The position numbers were made by a program, and so were the translations under genes. The notes under the pieces are model-generated. The model was not told the origin of the DNA. It made no database searches and was given only the letters and a program-made list of their open reading frames with translations. Shown here piece after piece: positions 46,089 through 55,149 of a DNA stretch of 64,000 nucleotides. The first letter of the stretch is position 1. Each line of letters begins with the position of its first letter. Source of the DNA: Kalymmatonema hyalinum WJT4-NPBG1 (GTDB taxonomy: Bacteria; Cyanobacteriota; Cyanobacteriia; Cyanobacteriales; Nostocaceae); contig JAHHIB010000045.1 in assembly GCA_019359075.1 (NCBI GenBank), positions 1 through 64,000 on the forward strand, written 5' to 3'.

Positions 46089-46308
46089 GGATGGTCTTCT
46101 GAATTTACGTGGGTAGACAGCACGCCGCCTGGTAGATACCAGCATTGTAGTCGCGCAGGTTATGCTATGGCTGCAAATTGCGCTTTTCTATTGTAATCAA
46201 AATTTTTTATAGACGGTAAACTACCATTGAGAAGTAGATGGTCAATAGAACTATTTCAAGAGTGTTGGCATATACTTGGTTAGAAGTCAAAGCACAATTT
46301 TAAGAATT

Positions 46309-48111
46309 ATGTCTAAATCATCAGTTAACATTCCTGCTTCTTCTGTTCAAAGAGAACTTTCTATTAGAAGTGAAAGTATTCAAAGAATTTATAACTTTTA
46401 TACCAGCAGCCTTTTCTATGTTAACAGAAGATATCAGAGAAAGCTCGTTTGGACTATTGAAGAAAAAAGGGCATTTATAGATTCAATACTACAGGGATTT
46501 CCTGTACCGATAATTTTGTTAGCAGAAGCTGAGAGAGAAAAATCTTCTGTATTTGAAATTATCGATGGAATGCAAAGATTGAATGCAATTACATCTTTTA
46601 TTGAAGGCGAATTTGAAATACATGAAAAATTCTTTGATCTACAAACCATGGTAGAATCCAAGTCTCTCCTTGATCAAGGAAAACTAAAGCAGAAAATGCC
46701 TATTCTTGATAGAAGTTTATGCGAAATAATAGCAAGTTATATACTACCCATCTCAGTTTACTCATTTGATGAAAACGAAAAGGTTGATGAAGTTTTTAGG
46801 CGAATTAACTCAAATGGTAAACATTTATCCAGACAAGAGTTAAGAGCGGCTGGAGCAACTACTGATTTTCCTGACTTGGTAAGGAGAATATCTAGTGAAA
46901 TCAGAACTGATACATCTGCGTCAGATATTCTTCTTCTCAATAACATGAAATATATAAGTATTACCAATAGAGAACTAGAATATGGAATCAAAGTGGATGA
47001 CATTTTTTGGGTAAAAAACAATGTTCTAAGGAAAGAAATGGTTAGGGAATCAAAAGATGAAGAAATTGTGGCTGATCTAGTTGCATACATGGCATTGCCA
47101 GAAACACCAAGAAGTAGCTCTGAAGTTTTGGATGAATATTATGGATTAGTCGAAGGTCCTAGAAGAGATGAAATAGAGGCTGCTCTTCGGAGAAAAAATC
47201 CAGATGTTATTAGGGAACAGTTTGTTAAAGTCTATGATGAGGTTCGCAGAGTTCTGGACGAATCAGGTCGAAGGTTTAGTGAATTAATCTCAGAGCAAAA
47301 CCTTCAATCGGTACCTCGCTACTTTCAAGTTGTCTTTCTAAGCTTTTATGAATTGATGTTTGTTGAAAGAATGGAAATTGCCAACTATAGAGGACTCATA
47401 GATTGTTTAATAAATATTGGTCAGAACATACGAATCACTAGAGGCGGCAATTGGAGTTCAGCTAACAAAACTAACAATATAAGAGCGGTTAAAGGTATTA
47501 TTAGAGATTGCTTTAAACCAAGAGAGCGAATAGATCCTTCGATTGATAGTTGGTTGACGGAGTTTGAAACATTGTTAGTTCAATCTAAGACTGAGCAGAC
47601 TTTGTATGATTTCAAGCAAGGCTTTACAAAGCTAGATGGAAGAGGGGAGTTTGATCAAGAAAGTTTTAACAAAATTATAAAAACTCTCACTGCTATGACA
47701 AACCATTCACCTAATGCGACTGGTCATGTTTGCGTTGGAGTAGCAGATAATGATAACGATGCGAAGAGAGTAGAAAGTATATACGGTATTCAATGTATAG
47801 AGTATAAAGGCTTTAAGATAGCAGGAATAGGACATGAAGCTAGTAGGTTGCAAGGTGGTGTTGATAAATTCTTTCGCTGGTTAATACAAAAAGTTCAATC
47901 TCAACCCATTGAACAGTCTGTAAAAGACAATATTGGTAGAAATATTAAGCTGGTTAATTATTACGGTAAAGATGTAGCCTTGTTTAGCCTCAATGCAGGC
48001 AGAGATCCTACTGCATATGACAGTAGGTACTACCAGCGTATTGGTGCAAATATTCAAGAGATTAAGTTTTCAGAATATGGAGATCTTTTTAGGCGCTTCA
48101 CTCAGGTTTGA
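46309..48111 (+). CDS. GmrS/DUF262 nuclease-like protein with a C-terminal AlbA_2 (Schlafen-like) domain
   Basis: This is 600 residues from ATG 46309 (MSKSSVNIPA). The N-terminal domain (about 20-210) is DUF262, the GmrS part of GmrSD type IV restriction enzymes: RRYQRKLVWTIEEKRAFIDS, ILQGFPVPIILL and the nucleotide-binding IIDGMQR (Asp86-Gly-Met-Gln-Arg90). A helical middle follows. From about 430 lies an AlbA_2-like domain (LYDFKQGFTKLDGRGEFD, TGHVCVGVADND). The HNH nuclease domain GmrD is absent. Related DUF262 proteins defend against phage with modified DNA, so a defence role is likely by family, but not shown. The overall A/T-rich, lysine-rich text differs from its metabolic neighbours. 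Confidence 0.8.
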   Translation: MSKSSVNIPASSVQRELSIRSESIQRIYNFYTSSLFYVNRRYQRKLVWTIEEKRAFIDSILQGFPVPIILLAEAEREKSSVFEIIDGMQRLNAITSFIEGEFEIHEKFFDLQTMVESKSLLDQGKLKQKMPILDRSLCEIIASYILPISVYSFDENEKVDEVFRRINSNGKHLSRQELRAAGATTDFPDLVRRISSEIRTDTSASDILLLNNMKYISITNRELEYGIKVDDIFWVKNNVLRKEMVRESKDEEIVADLVAYMALPETPRSSSEVLDEYYGLVEGPRRDEIEAALRRKNPDVIREQFVKVYDEVRRVLDESGRRFSELISEQNLQSVPRYFQVVFLSFYELMFVERMEIANYRGLIDCLINIGQNIRITRGGNWSSANKTNNIRAVKGIIRDCFKPRERIDPSIDSWLTEFETLLVQSKTEQTLYDFKQGFTKLDGRGEFDQESFNKIIKTLTAMTNHSPNATGHVCVGVADNDNDAKRVESIYGIQCIEYKGFKIAGIGHEASRLQGGVDKFFRWLIQKVQSQPIEQSVKDNIGRNIKLVNYYGKDVALFSLNAGRDPTAYDSRYYQRIGANIQEIKFSEYGDLFRRFTQV

Positions 48112-48288
48112 AAGTCACTTTGACTACTTCCCCAATTTTTGATGAGTCAGTATGGCATAGCTGACGTCATCTCCTTATTCCCACTGCAAGCGTCCGCAGG
48201 GGGAACAACAGTTACAAGGAATGAGCCGTTTGCCTTTTAGTCGCGCTCGCTCTCTATAGAGGCAGCAGACTGTCCGCATAGTTTTTTC

Positions 48289-49992
48289 TCAAAATGGTGT
48301 TTTTGCCTGTAAATGAAGGGTTTCTCCTAACTGTGGATGCTCAAAAGAAAGTTCTCTCGCATGCAGATGTAACCGAGTTGAAAGCGCACGACATCCATAA
48401 AGGCGATCGCCCAAAATAGTTACCCCAAGTCCTCTCGCATCAGCAGCATGAACTCTCAGTTGATGGGTGCGTCCTGTTAGCGGTATAAACTCCACACGAG
48501 TGTTGTTTCCCTCTGTTGCTATCACCTGAAAGTGAGTTACGCTAGCTTTTCCATACTGCCAATTGACTTGCTGATATGGACGATTCTGAGGATCTCCCCA
48601 CAGTGGCAGTGAAATGACACCTTTGTCAGTGGTTAGAGAACCGGAAAGCACCGCTTCATAAACTTTGCGAACCTGCCGTTTTTGAAACTGCTCACTGAGT
48701 TGACGATAGGTTTGCCCGTCACGAGCTAGTAAAAGAATACCAGATGTTTCCTGATCCAAGCGATGCACCGCAATAATCTCCATCCCATCTGGTGAGAGTT
48801 GACGTAAACGACTGAGGACACTATCTTGGGTGTCGCGATAACGACCAGGTACTGAAAGTAGCCCTGGGGGTTTGTTCACAGCAATCAACCATTCATCTTC
48901 ATAAAGAATGGGTATCACCTCTCCCCAAACCCCTCCGCTGGTAGGGGAGGGGCTTAAAACTCCCCCTTCTCTGCAAGGGAAGGGGGTAGGGGGGTTAGGT
49001 CTTAATCCTGACAGCAGAAACCCCATCAATGGCTGACAGCGTTCTGCACAGGATCCATAAAATTCTCCCTGGATTTTGTCGTGATTCATTAAGGACGAAC
49101 CCCACCAAAACTCTGCCATTGCCAATGGTTTTAAACCATGCGTAGCCGCGTAGTGCAGCAGCTTTGGAGCACAACAGTCTCCTGTTCCTGTGGGCATACC
49201 TTCTGGCATCAACTGCTGCAACGATAGGGATTGTCCTAAAAAGTTCATCAGGGTGTAAGTAGCGTGCATCTGTGCCTGGAGTTGGCGGGACAGTTCTTTA
49301 CGCTGTTGTTTCAGCTCACCCATCCGCGCATCTGCTAGTTCAATCGACTGTTTGAGTGGCTGCAACACTTCATCGCGTTGGCGTTTGAATTGCCGTCGCT
49401 CAATTCCATCCCGACGGCTTTCTTCGTCGAGCTGTTCAACGGCAGCAGTGAGTGCTTCTCTAGTTAGCGTTGTGCAAAATATCTGGCGTTTTTCTTGTCG
49501 TTGCTGTTTGCAATCTCGATGGCGATCGCTCATTTCTTGCAGGCGTAACTCAAACTCACTCCTAAGCGTTTCGTATTGCTGCCTTTGTGGAAGTTGCTTG
49601 AGGGTAATGAGTTCCTGCTTGATCGCTTCCAATTGCGCCAATGTACTGGCTTCCTCTAAGGCAACTTCGTCTCGTCCTGGAATGGGCGGTACCCACCCGT
49701 CAACAACACTGTCACCATTCAGTAGCCCGGAGAAAGCTTTTATGACCCGTTGTTCGCCAGAAGGGAGTTCAACCAGCAATATCCCATACATCTTACCTTC
49801 AGAAGAATAACGGTCATCCGTGGCAAGGTGTTGCATCAAACCAGAGGCGATCGCCTCGCACATTGGGGTGCGGGGTAGTCTCAGGAGTTCACTAGTTTGA
49901 GGACAACGCCCTTCATACCAATAGCTAACAGATAAGTCGCTGACAACAGCATTGCAGCCTATGAAATCTGAAAGCGTGTGCAGAACCACCAT
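48289..49992 (-). CDS. RluA-family RNA pseudouridine synthase
   Basis: This 567-aa protein has an N-terminal half (about 1-330) that is a helical, Arg/Glu/Gln-rich extension (EELRQ-like coiled coil) seen in long cyanobacterial RluA relatives. The catalytic domain starts about 345: ILYEDEWLIAVNKPPGLLSV, then AVHRLDQETSGILLLAR with the catalytic Asp in HRLDQ, and TGRTHQLRVHA. It converts uridine to pseudouridine in rRNA or tRNA; the target is unknown. Just before the catalytic domain, about 30 codons are contributed by an in-frame palindromic repeat (48915-49002). The gene ends at 48289 and the next gene stops 5 bases upstream of its start. Confidence 0.85.
   Translation of the reverse strand: MVVLHTLSDFIGCNAVVSDLSVSYWYEGRCPQTSELLRLPRTPMCEAIASGLMQHLATDDRYSSEGKMYGILLVELPSGEQRVIKAFSGLLNGDSVVDGWVPPIPGRDEVALEEASTLAQLEAIKQELITLKQLPQRQQYETLRSEFELRLQEMSDRHRDCKQQRQEKRQIFCTTLTREALTAAVEQLDEESRRDGIERRQFKRQRDEVLQPLKQSIELADARMGELKQQRKELSRQLQAQMHATYTLMNFLGQSLSLQQLMPEGMPTGTGDCCAPKLLHYAATHGLKPLAMAEFWWGSSLMNHDKIQGEFYGSCAERCQPLMGFLLSGLRPNPPTPFPCREGGVLSPSPTSGGVWGEVIPILYEDEWLIAVNKPPGLLSVPGRYRDTQDSVLSRLRQLSPDGMEIIAVHRLDQETSGILLLARDGQTYRQLSEQFQKRQVRKVYEAVLSGSLTTDKGVISLPLWGDPQNRPYQQVNWQYGKASVTHFQVIATEGNNTRVEFIPLTGRTHQLRVHAADARGLGVTILGDRLYGCRALSTRLHLHARELSFEHPQLGETLHLQAKTPF
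48915..49002. repeat. Palindromic repeat inserted in frame in the RluA gene
   Basis: CACCTCTCCCCAAACCCCTC, then GGTAGGGGAGGGG, then TCCCCCTTC..GAAGGGGGTAGGGGGG. It encodes proline- and glycine-rich text (NPPTPFP, PSPTSGG) that breaks the protein pattern. The same motif type lies at 55284-55350. Confidence 0.65.
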
Positions 49993-49996
49993 ATTG

Positions 49997-51340
49997 TCAA
50001 AAGGCTATCCCGTTAAAGAGGAAGGCATTATCCCAAACATAATCGATCACTGCCCTAGCATCCTCCAAGGGGAGAACATGGCAAAATCCCTGGTTATCAT
50101 AGCTTAATAAAGGCATTTCCGGGGCAATATCTGCTTGTTCGCCATTTTTTATCACTTTGCCACGGATATCTTCCAGATTGTTCAAGGGACCGTGGATATC
50201 GAAGTTAATCCTGACGCCCAGCTTGCTCTCCATCCAAGTTTCAATGCGAGAGTCTAACTGTTTCGGAGTCAGCGGAGTTGGACTGGTAAGCAGATGGTAA
50301 TATACTAGAATAATTTCTTTACATTCCTCTTCCTCAGCCATATCGATGAGCATTTGAAACACGCTGGCATTGTTGGCTAAATTTTTGAAGAAAAGTGTGT
50401 CGGTAACATCTTTTTGAAATTTGATTTTTTTGTTTTTGTAATTGGTGTATTGCTTGAAGGCAAATCCACCCAGTGCTATCCCCAAAGATAGCGTTGCCAC
50501 TAGAATGGGCATGACATCTCGGATCTTATCCTGTTCTACATCTAGCAATTCCACTAAAGATGATGCATTGAACACTAGCAAAATTGCAGTAATAAGCAAT
50601 AATAGATTCGGCAATGCTTTTAAGACCAGGGGAATTGCAGCCCCAATCGCAGGAATTCCAAATAGCAGCCGATCTTTCCAAGTCATACTGGTGACAACAT
50701 TAGGAAAGAGCAAGTCAATATCTAGTTTTGGAATATTCTTGTAGAAGTAAACATACATTTTACCAGGAGTAAAGTTCAGCTCCTCTATCTTGACTTTTTT
50801 GGCACGAAAGTAAGCCGGTTCTTTGAACTTAATGAGTAAAACAATTCGTTCCAAAATATTAATCGTCTTTTCTTCCTGCCAAAAGAAGAACTTTTTCAGC
50901 GAAATTTTCTTGTCAATATCGCCTTGGTAATAGCAACAGAAACGCTCAAAGTCATCGAAATCAACCTGAGTTTTCAAATCAATCAGAGATTTCTTTCCCA
51001 ATGCTTGTTGTACAATCGATTCAGGCAAAAGAATGTAATTCGCTCTTTCTAAAATGTGCTGAAATGCATCAACCACTTTTGACTCCATCTCGTCGTATTG
51101 GTCGAAGGTTGGTTGAGTGAGTGGTTGAACATCTGCATTGGGATTGAAGGGTACGTAGTTGTCTTTGATAATTTCCAGCGTCTTGTGAAAGCGAAAGTGG
51201 TAATACGCGGATAAGATTTGGCAGAAATCTTGAAACTTTTCAGCATCGGCGGCACTTAGCTGACCATCTTCCAGGCAAAGTTTGATAATATCGGTGCGAC
51301 GGTAGGGAATGAACGCTTCTCGATTTTCATAAACTGCCAT
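49997..51340 (-). CDS. DUF3754 (TMEM143-like) membrane protein
   Basis: This 447-aa protein has a mostly soluble N-terminal half (about 1-225). Two clear membrane helices lie at about 236-262 (PAIGAAIPLVLKALPNLLLL) and 278-300 (MPILVATLSLGIALGGFAF), followed by a C-terminal soluble part. The text FIPYRRTDIIKLCL, FKEPAYFRAKKVKIEELN and the Met/Leu-rich FKNLANNASVFQMLIDMAEE match, from memory, the DUF3754/TMEM143 family. That family's biochemical role is unknown. The next gene starts 5 bases after its stop, so it may be transcribed with the RluA gene. Confidence 0.75.
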   Translation of the reverse strand: MAVYENREAFIPYRRTDIIKLCLEDGQLSAADAEKFQDFCQILSAYYHFRFHKTLEIIKDNYVPFNPNADVQPLTQPTFDQYDEMESKVVDAFQHILERANYILLPESIVQQALGKKSLIDLKTQVDFDDFERFCCYYQGDIDKKISLKKFFFWQEEKTINILERIVLLIKFKEPAYFRAKKVKIEELNFTPGKMYVYFYKNIPKLDIDLLFPNVVTSMTWKDRLLFGIPAIGAAIPLVLKALPNLLLLITAILLVFNASSLVELLDVEQDKIRDVMPILVATLSLGIALGGFAFKQYTNYKNKKIKFQKDVTDTLFFKNLANNASVFQMLIDMAEEEECKEIILVYYHLLTSPTPLTPKQLDSRIETWMESKLGVRINFDIHGPLNNLEDIRGKVIKNGEQADIAPEMPLLSYDNQGFCHVLPLEDARAVIDYVWDNAFLFNGIAF

Positions 51341-51370
51341 GATCTGAAATTAATCGGAGTCCAACTTATA

Positions 51371-51505
51371 GGTTTGCGATCGCCTTTGCCACTGCGCTTT
51401 GCGCGATCGCCTTTGCCAGACAAAAATCGCGATGGTTAAACATCATCCACCGATTTGGATCTCAATGACTACTATCTTGAGTAGGAACTTTAGCAAAAAT
51501 TGTTG
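51371..51505. repeat. Direct repeat flanking the TIR genes, left copy
   Basis: GCCAGACAAAAATCGCGATGG, CATCATCCAC, GATTTGGA and TATCTTGAGTAGGAA recur in the same order at 55150-55252 and 55386-55410. Confidence 0.65.
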
Positions 51506-51564
51506 ATTCAATACGGTGATTATTGGCAACGTATTGCATTAAAACAGTGAACAGTGAATAACTG

Positions 51565-51596
51565 CTAACTGGTAACTGGTAACTGGTAACTGGTAA
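51565..51596. repeat. Heptanucleotide repeat (TAACTGG)4
   Basis: Four consecutive CTGGTAA/TAACTGG units. Such short tandem heptamers are typical of filamentous cyanobacteria. Confidence 0.6.
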
Positions 51597-51785
51597 ATAG
51601 GCATCGCCTCTACCAAAGGTGTGCGGGGTAGTCTCAGAAACTGCTGTATGCATCCCGATGCCTTGTGCATTTAAAAACGCTAGAATTTTAGGCAAAACTG
51701 TACTTATAAAGATTTTCTGTCAAGCTTTCATCTAGGAAAATCAGTCTGTATATTCATATGCATAAATTAAAGAACATAAATTAAC

Positions 51786-51963
51786 CAGGACTTACGTATG
51801 TTAACGAAAAACTGTCATTCTGAGTGTAGTGCTAGCGAAACGTTCGCGAAGCGTGTCTGAAAGACATAGAATCTCCGAGATACTTCGCTACACTCCGTTC
51901 CGCGCCTCGCAGAGCGAGGAGCTACGCTAACAGTATGACATTCTCGATTTTACGTAAGTCCTG
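51786..51963. mobile_element. 178-bp MITE-like element, copy 2
   Basis: Ends CAGGACTTACG and CGTAAGTCCTG, flanked by TTAAC on both sides (51781-51785 and 51964-51968). Reverse complemented it matches the copy at 18391-18571 in its internal arms. It ends 24 bases before the TIR gene start. Confidence 0.85.
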
Positions 51964-51987
51964 TTAACGAAAGTAGATTTAAAGAAT

Positions 51988-52728
51988 ATGTCTAATGCAG
52001 TTAAAGTATTTTTTTCCTACTCCCATAAGGATGAAGTTTTGCGAGACGATTTGGCAACTCATCTGAGCATGATGAAACGTCAGGGAGTGATTGAAGCTTG
52101 GCACGATCGCGAAATCAGTGCTGGTAGGGAATGGGCAAATGCGATCGATGATAATCTTAACGCTGCGGATATCATTTTATTGCTGGTGAGCGCTAACTTT
52201 CTGGCTTCAGATTACTGCTACGATATTGAGATGAAGCGAGCAATGGAACGACATGAGGCAAGAGAAGCTCGCGTGATTCCGATTATTCTCAAGCCAGTAG
52301 ACTGGAGTGATGCACCTTTTGCCAAACTGCAAGCACTTCCTAAAAATGCCAAAGCTGTGACAACCTGGCAAGACAAAGATGAGGCTTTTTTGAATGTTGC
52401 TCAAGGAATTCGCAGAGTCGTTGAAGAAATGGCGAAATCAAAAACCTCTTCAACGGCTTCTGAAACTACTACACCAGCGATTTCAACCCCTCTTGCAACG
52501 AGTGGCGGTTTAACTGATAGCCAACGTCGCAGATTGAAGCAACAAGAAGATTCACTGCAACAACAGTATGGCTTGGCTAGCACAAAATTAGGCAAGCTGC
52601 GCGAAGCATACTCGATTGAAACAGATACAGCGACAAAGTTTAAGCTAGAGAAACAAATTCAGGAAAGCGAAACAGAACTAAATCGCTTAGATCGGCAGCT
52701 TGAGGAACTCGAGCAAAAGCTTGTGTAG
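51988..52728 (+). CDS. TIR domain protein with coiled-coil tail
   Basis: This 246-aa protein has a TIR domain over residues 5-145: VKVFFSYSHKDEVLRDDLA, EAWHDREISAGREW, ADIILLLVSANFLASDYCY, DIEMKRAMERH, ARVIPIILKPVDW. The Glu in DIEM occupies the usual catalytic position of bacterial TIR NAD-hydrolases. A Ser/Thr-rich linker (about 148-175) leads to a coiled coil (about 178-246, LKQQEDSLQQQYG, ESETELNRLDRQLEELEQKL) for self-assembly. The next gene begins 31 bp downstream with another TIR domain, so the two form an operon. A MITE-like element lies directly upstream of the start. Confidence 0.85.
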   Translation: MSNAVKVFFSYSHKDEVLRDDLATHLSMMKRQGVIEAWHDREISAGREWANAIDDNLNAADIILLLVSANFLASDYCYDIEMKRAMERHEAREARVIPIILKPVDWSDAPFAKLQALPKNAKAVTTWQDKDEAFLNVAQGIRRVVEEMAKSKTSSTASETTTPAISTPLATSGGLTDSQRRRLKQQEDSLQQQYGLASTKLGKLREAYSIETDTATKFKLEKQIQESETELNRLDRQLEELEQKLV

Positions 52729-52759
52729 TCTTCTTATATATCATAGATAATGCCCCCCT

Positions 52760-55120
52760 ATGAAATCTATTGAAGTTTTTATTTCCTACCACCAAAACGA
52801 TGAGGACTTACGCGAAGAGTTAGAAAAGCATCTAGCGTCTTTGCAGCGGGAAAAAACTATTACTAGTTGGCATGATCGCAAAATCGTCCCTGGGGAAGAA
52901 TTCAAAGGTGAAATTGATAAGTCTCTCAACCAAGCTGGGCTTATCCTGTTGTTGGTGAGTCCAGATTTCATTGCTTCGGACTATCACTGGACAGTTGAAG
53001 TTACACGAGCATTACAGCAGAATGCAGCAGGAAAGGCTAGTGTTATCCCGGTGTTACTGCGTTATGCGGATTGGGAAACTCCTCCCATTGATAAACTATC
53101 TCCGTTGCCTAGTAATCGTAAACCAATAAAAAGCTGGAATGACCGAGATGAAGCATTCTTAGAAGTTGTCAATGGCATTCGGGAGGAAGTTAAGCGATTA
53201 GTTGCTAACTCGAATTACTCACCTCCTCAACAAACTTCACAAGAACTGGACGAGCGCCAATATCAAGTCACAAGCTTGATAAACGAAGCAGATCGTTTGT
53301 ACGAAGATAAAAACTTCGAGGAAGCAGCCCTGAAATACAAAGCAGCCCTCCGTCTTGACCCGAACTCTGTACTCGCTCACAATAAGCTGGGGAATGTGCT
53401 GTTGGATCAACGCAAGCTAGAGGAAGCGATCGCCTGTTACCAAAAAGCGTTGCAAATCGACCCAAATTTTGCAAAAGCTCACACTAACCTGGGGTTAGCC
53501 CTGTCCGATCAAGGCAAGCTAGAAGAAGCGATCGCCTGTTACCATAAAGCGTTGCAAATCGACCCAAATTTTGCAGGTGCTCACTATAACCTGGGGATTG
53601 CGCTGAAAAATCAAGGCAAACTCGATGAAGCGATCGCCTCTTACCAAAAAGCGTTGCAAATCGACCCAAATTTTGCACCTGCTCACAGTGGCCTGGGGAA
53701 TGCGCTGTTGGATCAACGCAAACTCGATGATGCTATCGCCTGTTACCAAAAAGCGTTGCAAATCGACCCAAATTTTGCATATGCTCACAATGGCCTGGGG
53801 ATTGCGCTGTCCAATCAAGGCAAACTCGATGATGCTATTGCCTGTTACCAAAAAGCGTTGCAAATCGACCCAAATTGTGCACCTGCTCACAGTGGCCTGG
53901 GGAATGCGCTGTTGGATCAACGCAAACTCGATGATGCTATCGCCTGTTACCAAAAAGCGTTGCAAATCGACCCAAATTTTGCACCTGCTCACAATGGCCT
54001 GGGGATTGCGCTGTCCAATCAAGGCAAACTCGATGATGCTATTGCCTGTTACCAAAAAGCGTTGCAAATCGACCCAAATTGTGCACCTGCTCACAATGGC
54101 CTGGGGATTGCGCTGTCCAATCAAGGCAAACTCGATGATGCTATTGCCTGTTACCAAAAAGCGTTGCAAATCGACCCAAATTGTGCACCTGCTCACGATA
54201 ACCTGGGGATTGCGCTGTACTATCAAGGCAAACTCGATGATGCTATTGCCTGTTACCAAAAAGCGTTGCAAATCGACCCAAATATTGCAGGTACTCACAA
54301 TAACCTGGGGAATGCGCTGTCCAATCAAGGCAAACTAGATGAAGCGATCGCCTCTTTCCAAAAAGCGTTGCAAATCGACCCAAATAATGCAGGTATTCAC
54401 AATAACCTGGGGTTCGCGCTGTACAAGCAAGGCAAATTCGATCAGGCGATCGCCTGTTACCAAAAAGCGTTGCAAATAGACCCAAATTATACGAAGTTGC
54501 CAAAGATAGAATTGTTTGGAATCAAGCTCCCTACTGGACTGCCTTTCGAGCAAATAATAGAATTGTTTGGAATCAAGCTCCCTCCTGGACTGCCTTTCGA
54601 GCAAATAATACGACCTAAGACAACTTCGTATTATTATGCATATGTTCACAATAACCTGGGGTTAGCGCTGTCCGCTCAAGGCAAACTCGATCAGGCGATC
54701 GCCTCTTACCAAAAAGCGTTACAAATCGACCCAAATTTTGCATCTGCTCACGTTGGTCTGGGGGATGTGCTGTCCGAGCAAGGCAAACTAGATGAAGCGA
54801 TCCCCTCTTACCAAAAAGCGTTGCAAATCGACCCAAATTATGCACGTGCTCACATTAACCTGGGGAATGCGCTGTCCGATCAAGGCAAACTAGAAGAAGC
54901 GATCGCCTCTTACCGTAAAGCGTTGCAAATCGACCCAAATAATGCAGCTGCTCACAATAACCTGGGGAATGCGCTGTCCAATCAAGGCAAACTAGATGAA
55001 GCGATCGCACAACTGGAAATAGCTGTTCACCTCGATCCTACTAACGCTTTGTTTCGTAAAAACTTAGAGATTTATAGGAATAAAAACAAGGGTTTTTTGG
55101 GACGTTTATTTGGTGGGTAG
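52760..55120 (+). CDS. TIR-TPR protein with 16 tetratricopeptide units
   Basis: In this 786-aa protein, residues 1-145 are a TIR domain (IEVFISYHQNDEDLREELEK, SWHDRKIVPGEEF, LILLLVSPDFIASDYHWTVE, ASVIPVLLRYADW), with Glu in TVEV at the catalytic position. From about 170 to 770 come 16 TPRs of 34 residues (AHNNLGxALxxQGKLDEAIA followed by CYQKALQIDPNFAP). Units 2-12 and 13-16 are nearly identical, and units 5-6 repeat as units 7-8. Between units 12 and 13 lies about 48 residues with a duplicated ELFGIKLPxGLPFEQII motif. TPRs likely bind a partner or ligand while TIR acts as effector. It is co-transcribed with the upstream TIR gene. Confidence 0.88.
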   Translation: MKSIEVFISYHQNDEDLREELEKHLASLQREKTITSWHDRKIVPGEEFKGEIDKSLNQAGLILLLVSPDFIASDYHWTVEVTRALQQNAAGKASVIPVLLRYADWETPPIDKLSPLPSNRKPIKSWNDRDEAFLEVVNGIREEVKRLVANSNYSPPQQTSQELDERQYQVTSLINEADRLYEDKNFEEAALKYKAALRLDPNSVLAHNKLGNVLLDQRKLEEAIACYQKALQIDPNFAKAHTNLGLALSDQGKLEEAIACYHKALQIDPNFAGAHYNLGIALKNQGKLDEAIASYQKALQIDPNFAPAHSGLGNALLDQRKLDDAIACYQKALQIDPNFAYAHNGLGIALSNQGKLDDAIACYQKALQIDPNCAPAHSGLGNALLDQRKLDDAIACYQKALQIDPNFAPAHNGLGIALSNQGKLDDAIACYQKALQIDPNCAPAHNGLGIALSNQGKLDDAIACYQKALQIDPNCAPAHDNLGIALYYQGKLDDAIACYQKALQIDPNIAGTHNNLGNALSNQGKLDEAIASFQKALQIDPNNAGIHNNLGFALYKQGKFDQAIACYQKALQIDPNYTKLPKIELFGIKLPTGLPFEQIIELFGIKLPPGLPFEQIIRPKTTSYYYAYVHNNLGLALSAQGKLDQAIASYQKALQIDPNFASAHVGLGDVLSEQGKLDEAIPSYQKALQIDPNYARAHINLGNALSDQGKLEEAIASYRKALQIDPNNAAAHNNLGNALSNQGKLDEAIAQLEIAVHLDPTNALFRKNLEIYRNKNKGFLGRLFGG
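53361..55062 (+). repeat. 102-bp tandem repeat array within the TIR-TPR gene
   Basis: These are coding repeats of 102 bp with near-identical text (CAAAAAGCGTTGCAAATCGA) in consecutive units, interrupted once at about 54490-54640. Homogeneity at DNA level implies recent gene conversion or slippage. Confidence 0.8.
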
Positions 55121-55149
55121 AATATTCTCAGTTTTATTTATGTAAACGG

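Larger units (their letters stand above)
51341..51987. other. Intergenic, 647 bases, repeat-rich
   Basis: It holds one arm of an imperfect direct repeat (51371-51505), a heptamer run (51565-51596) and a complete MITE-like element (51786-51963). No credible gene was seen; a short frame around 51462-51695 is repeat-derived. Confidence 0.6.

Noticed and set aside
51565-51596. Possible promoter element repeats
   Set aside because: It is a short heptamer repeat typical of filamentous cyanobacteria, with no link to a start site.
53519-54338. Long frames on both strands in the TPR gene (minus 53519-54328, plus 53625-54338)
   Set aside because: They arise because the 102-bp repeat is open in other frames; the TPR frame is the real one.
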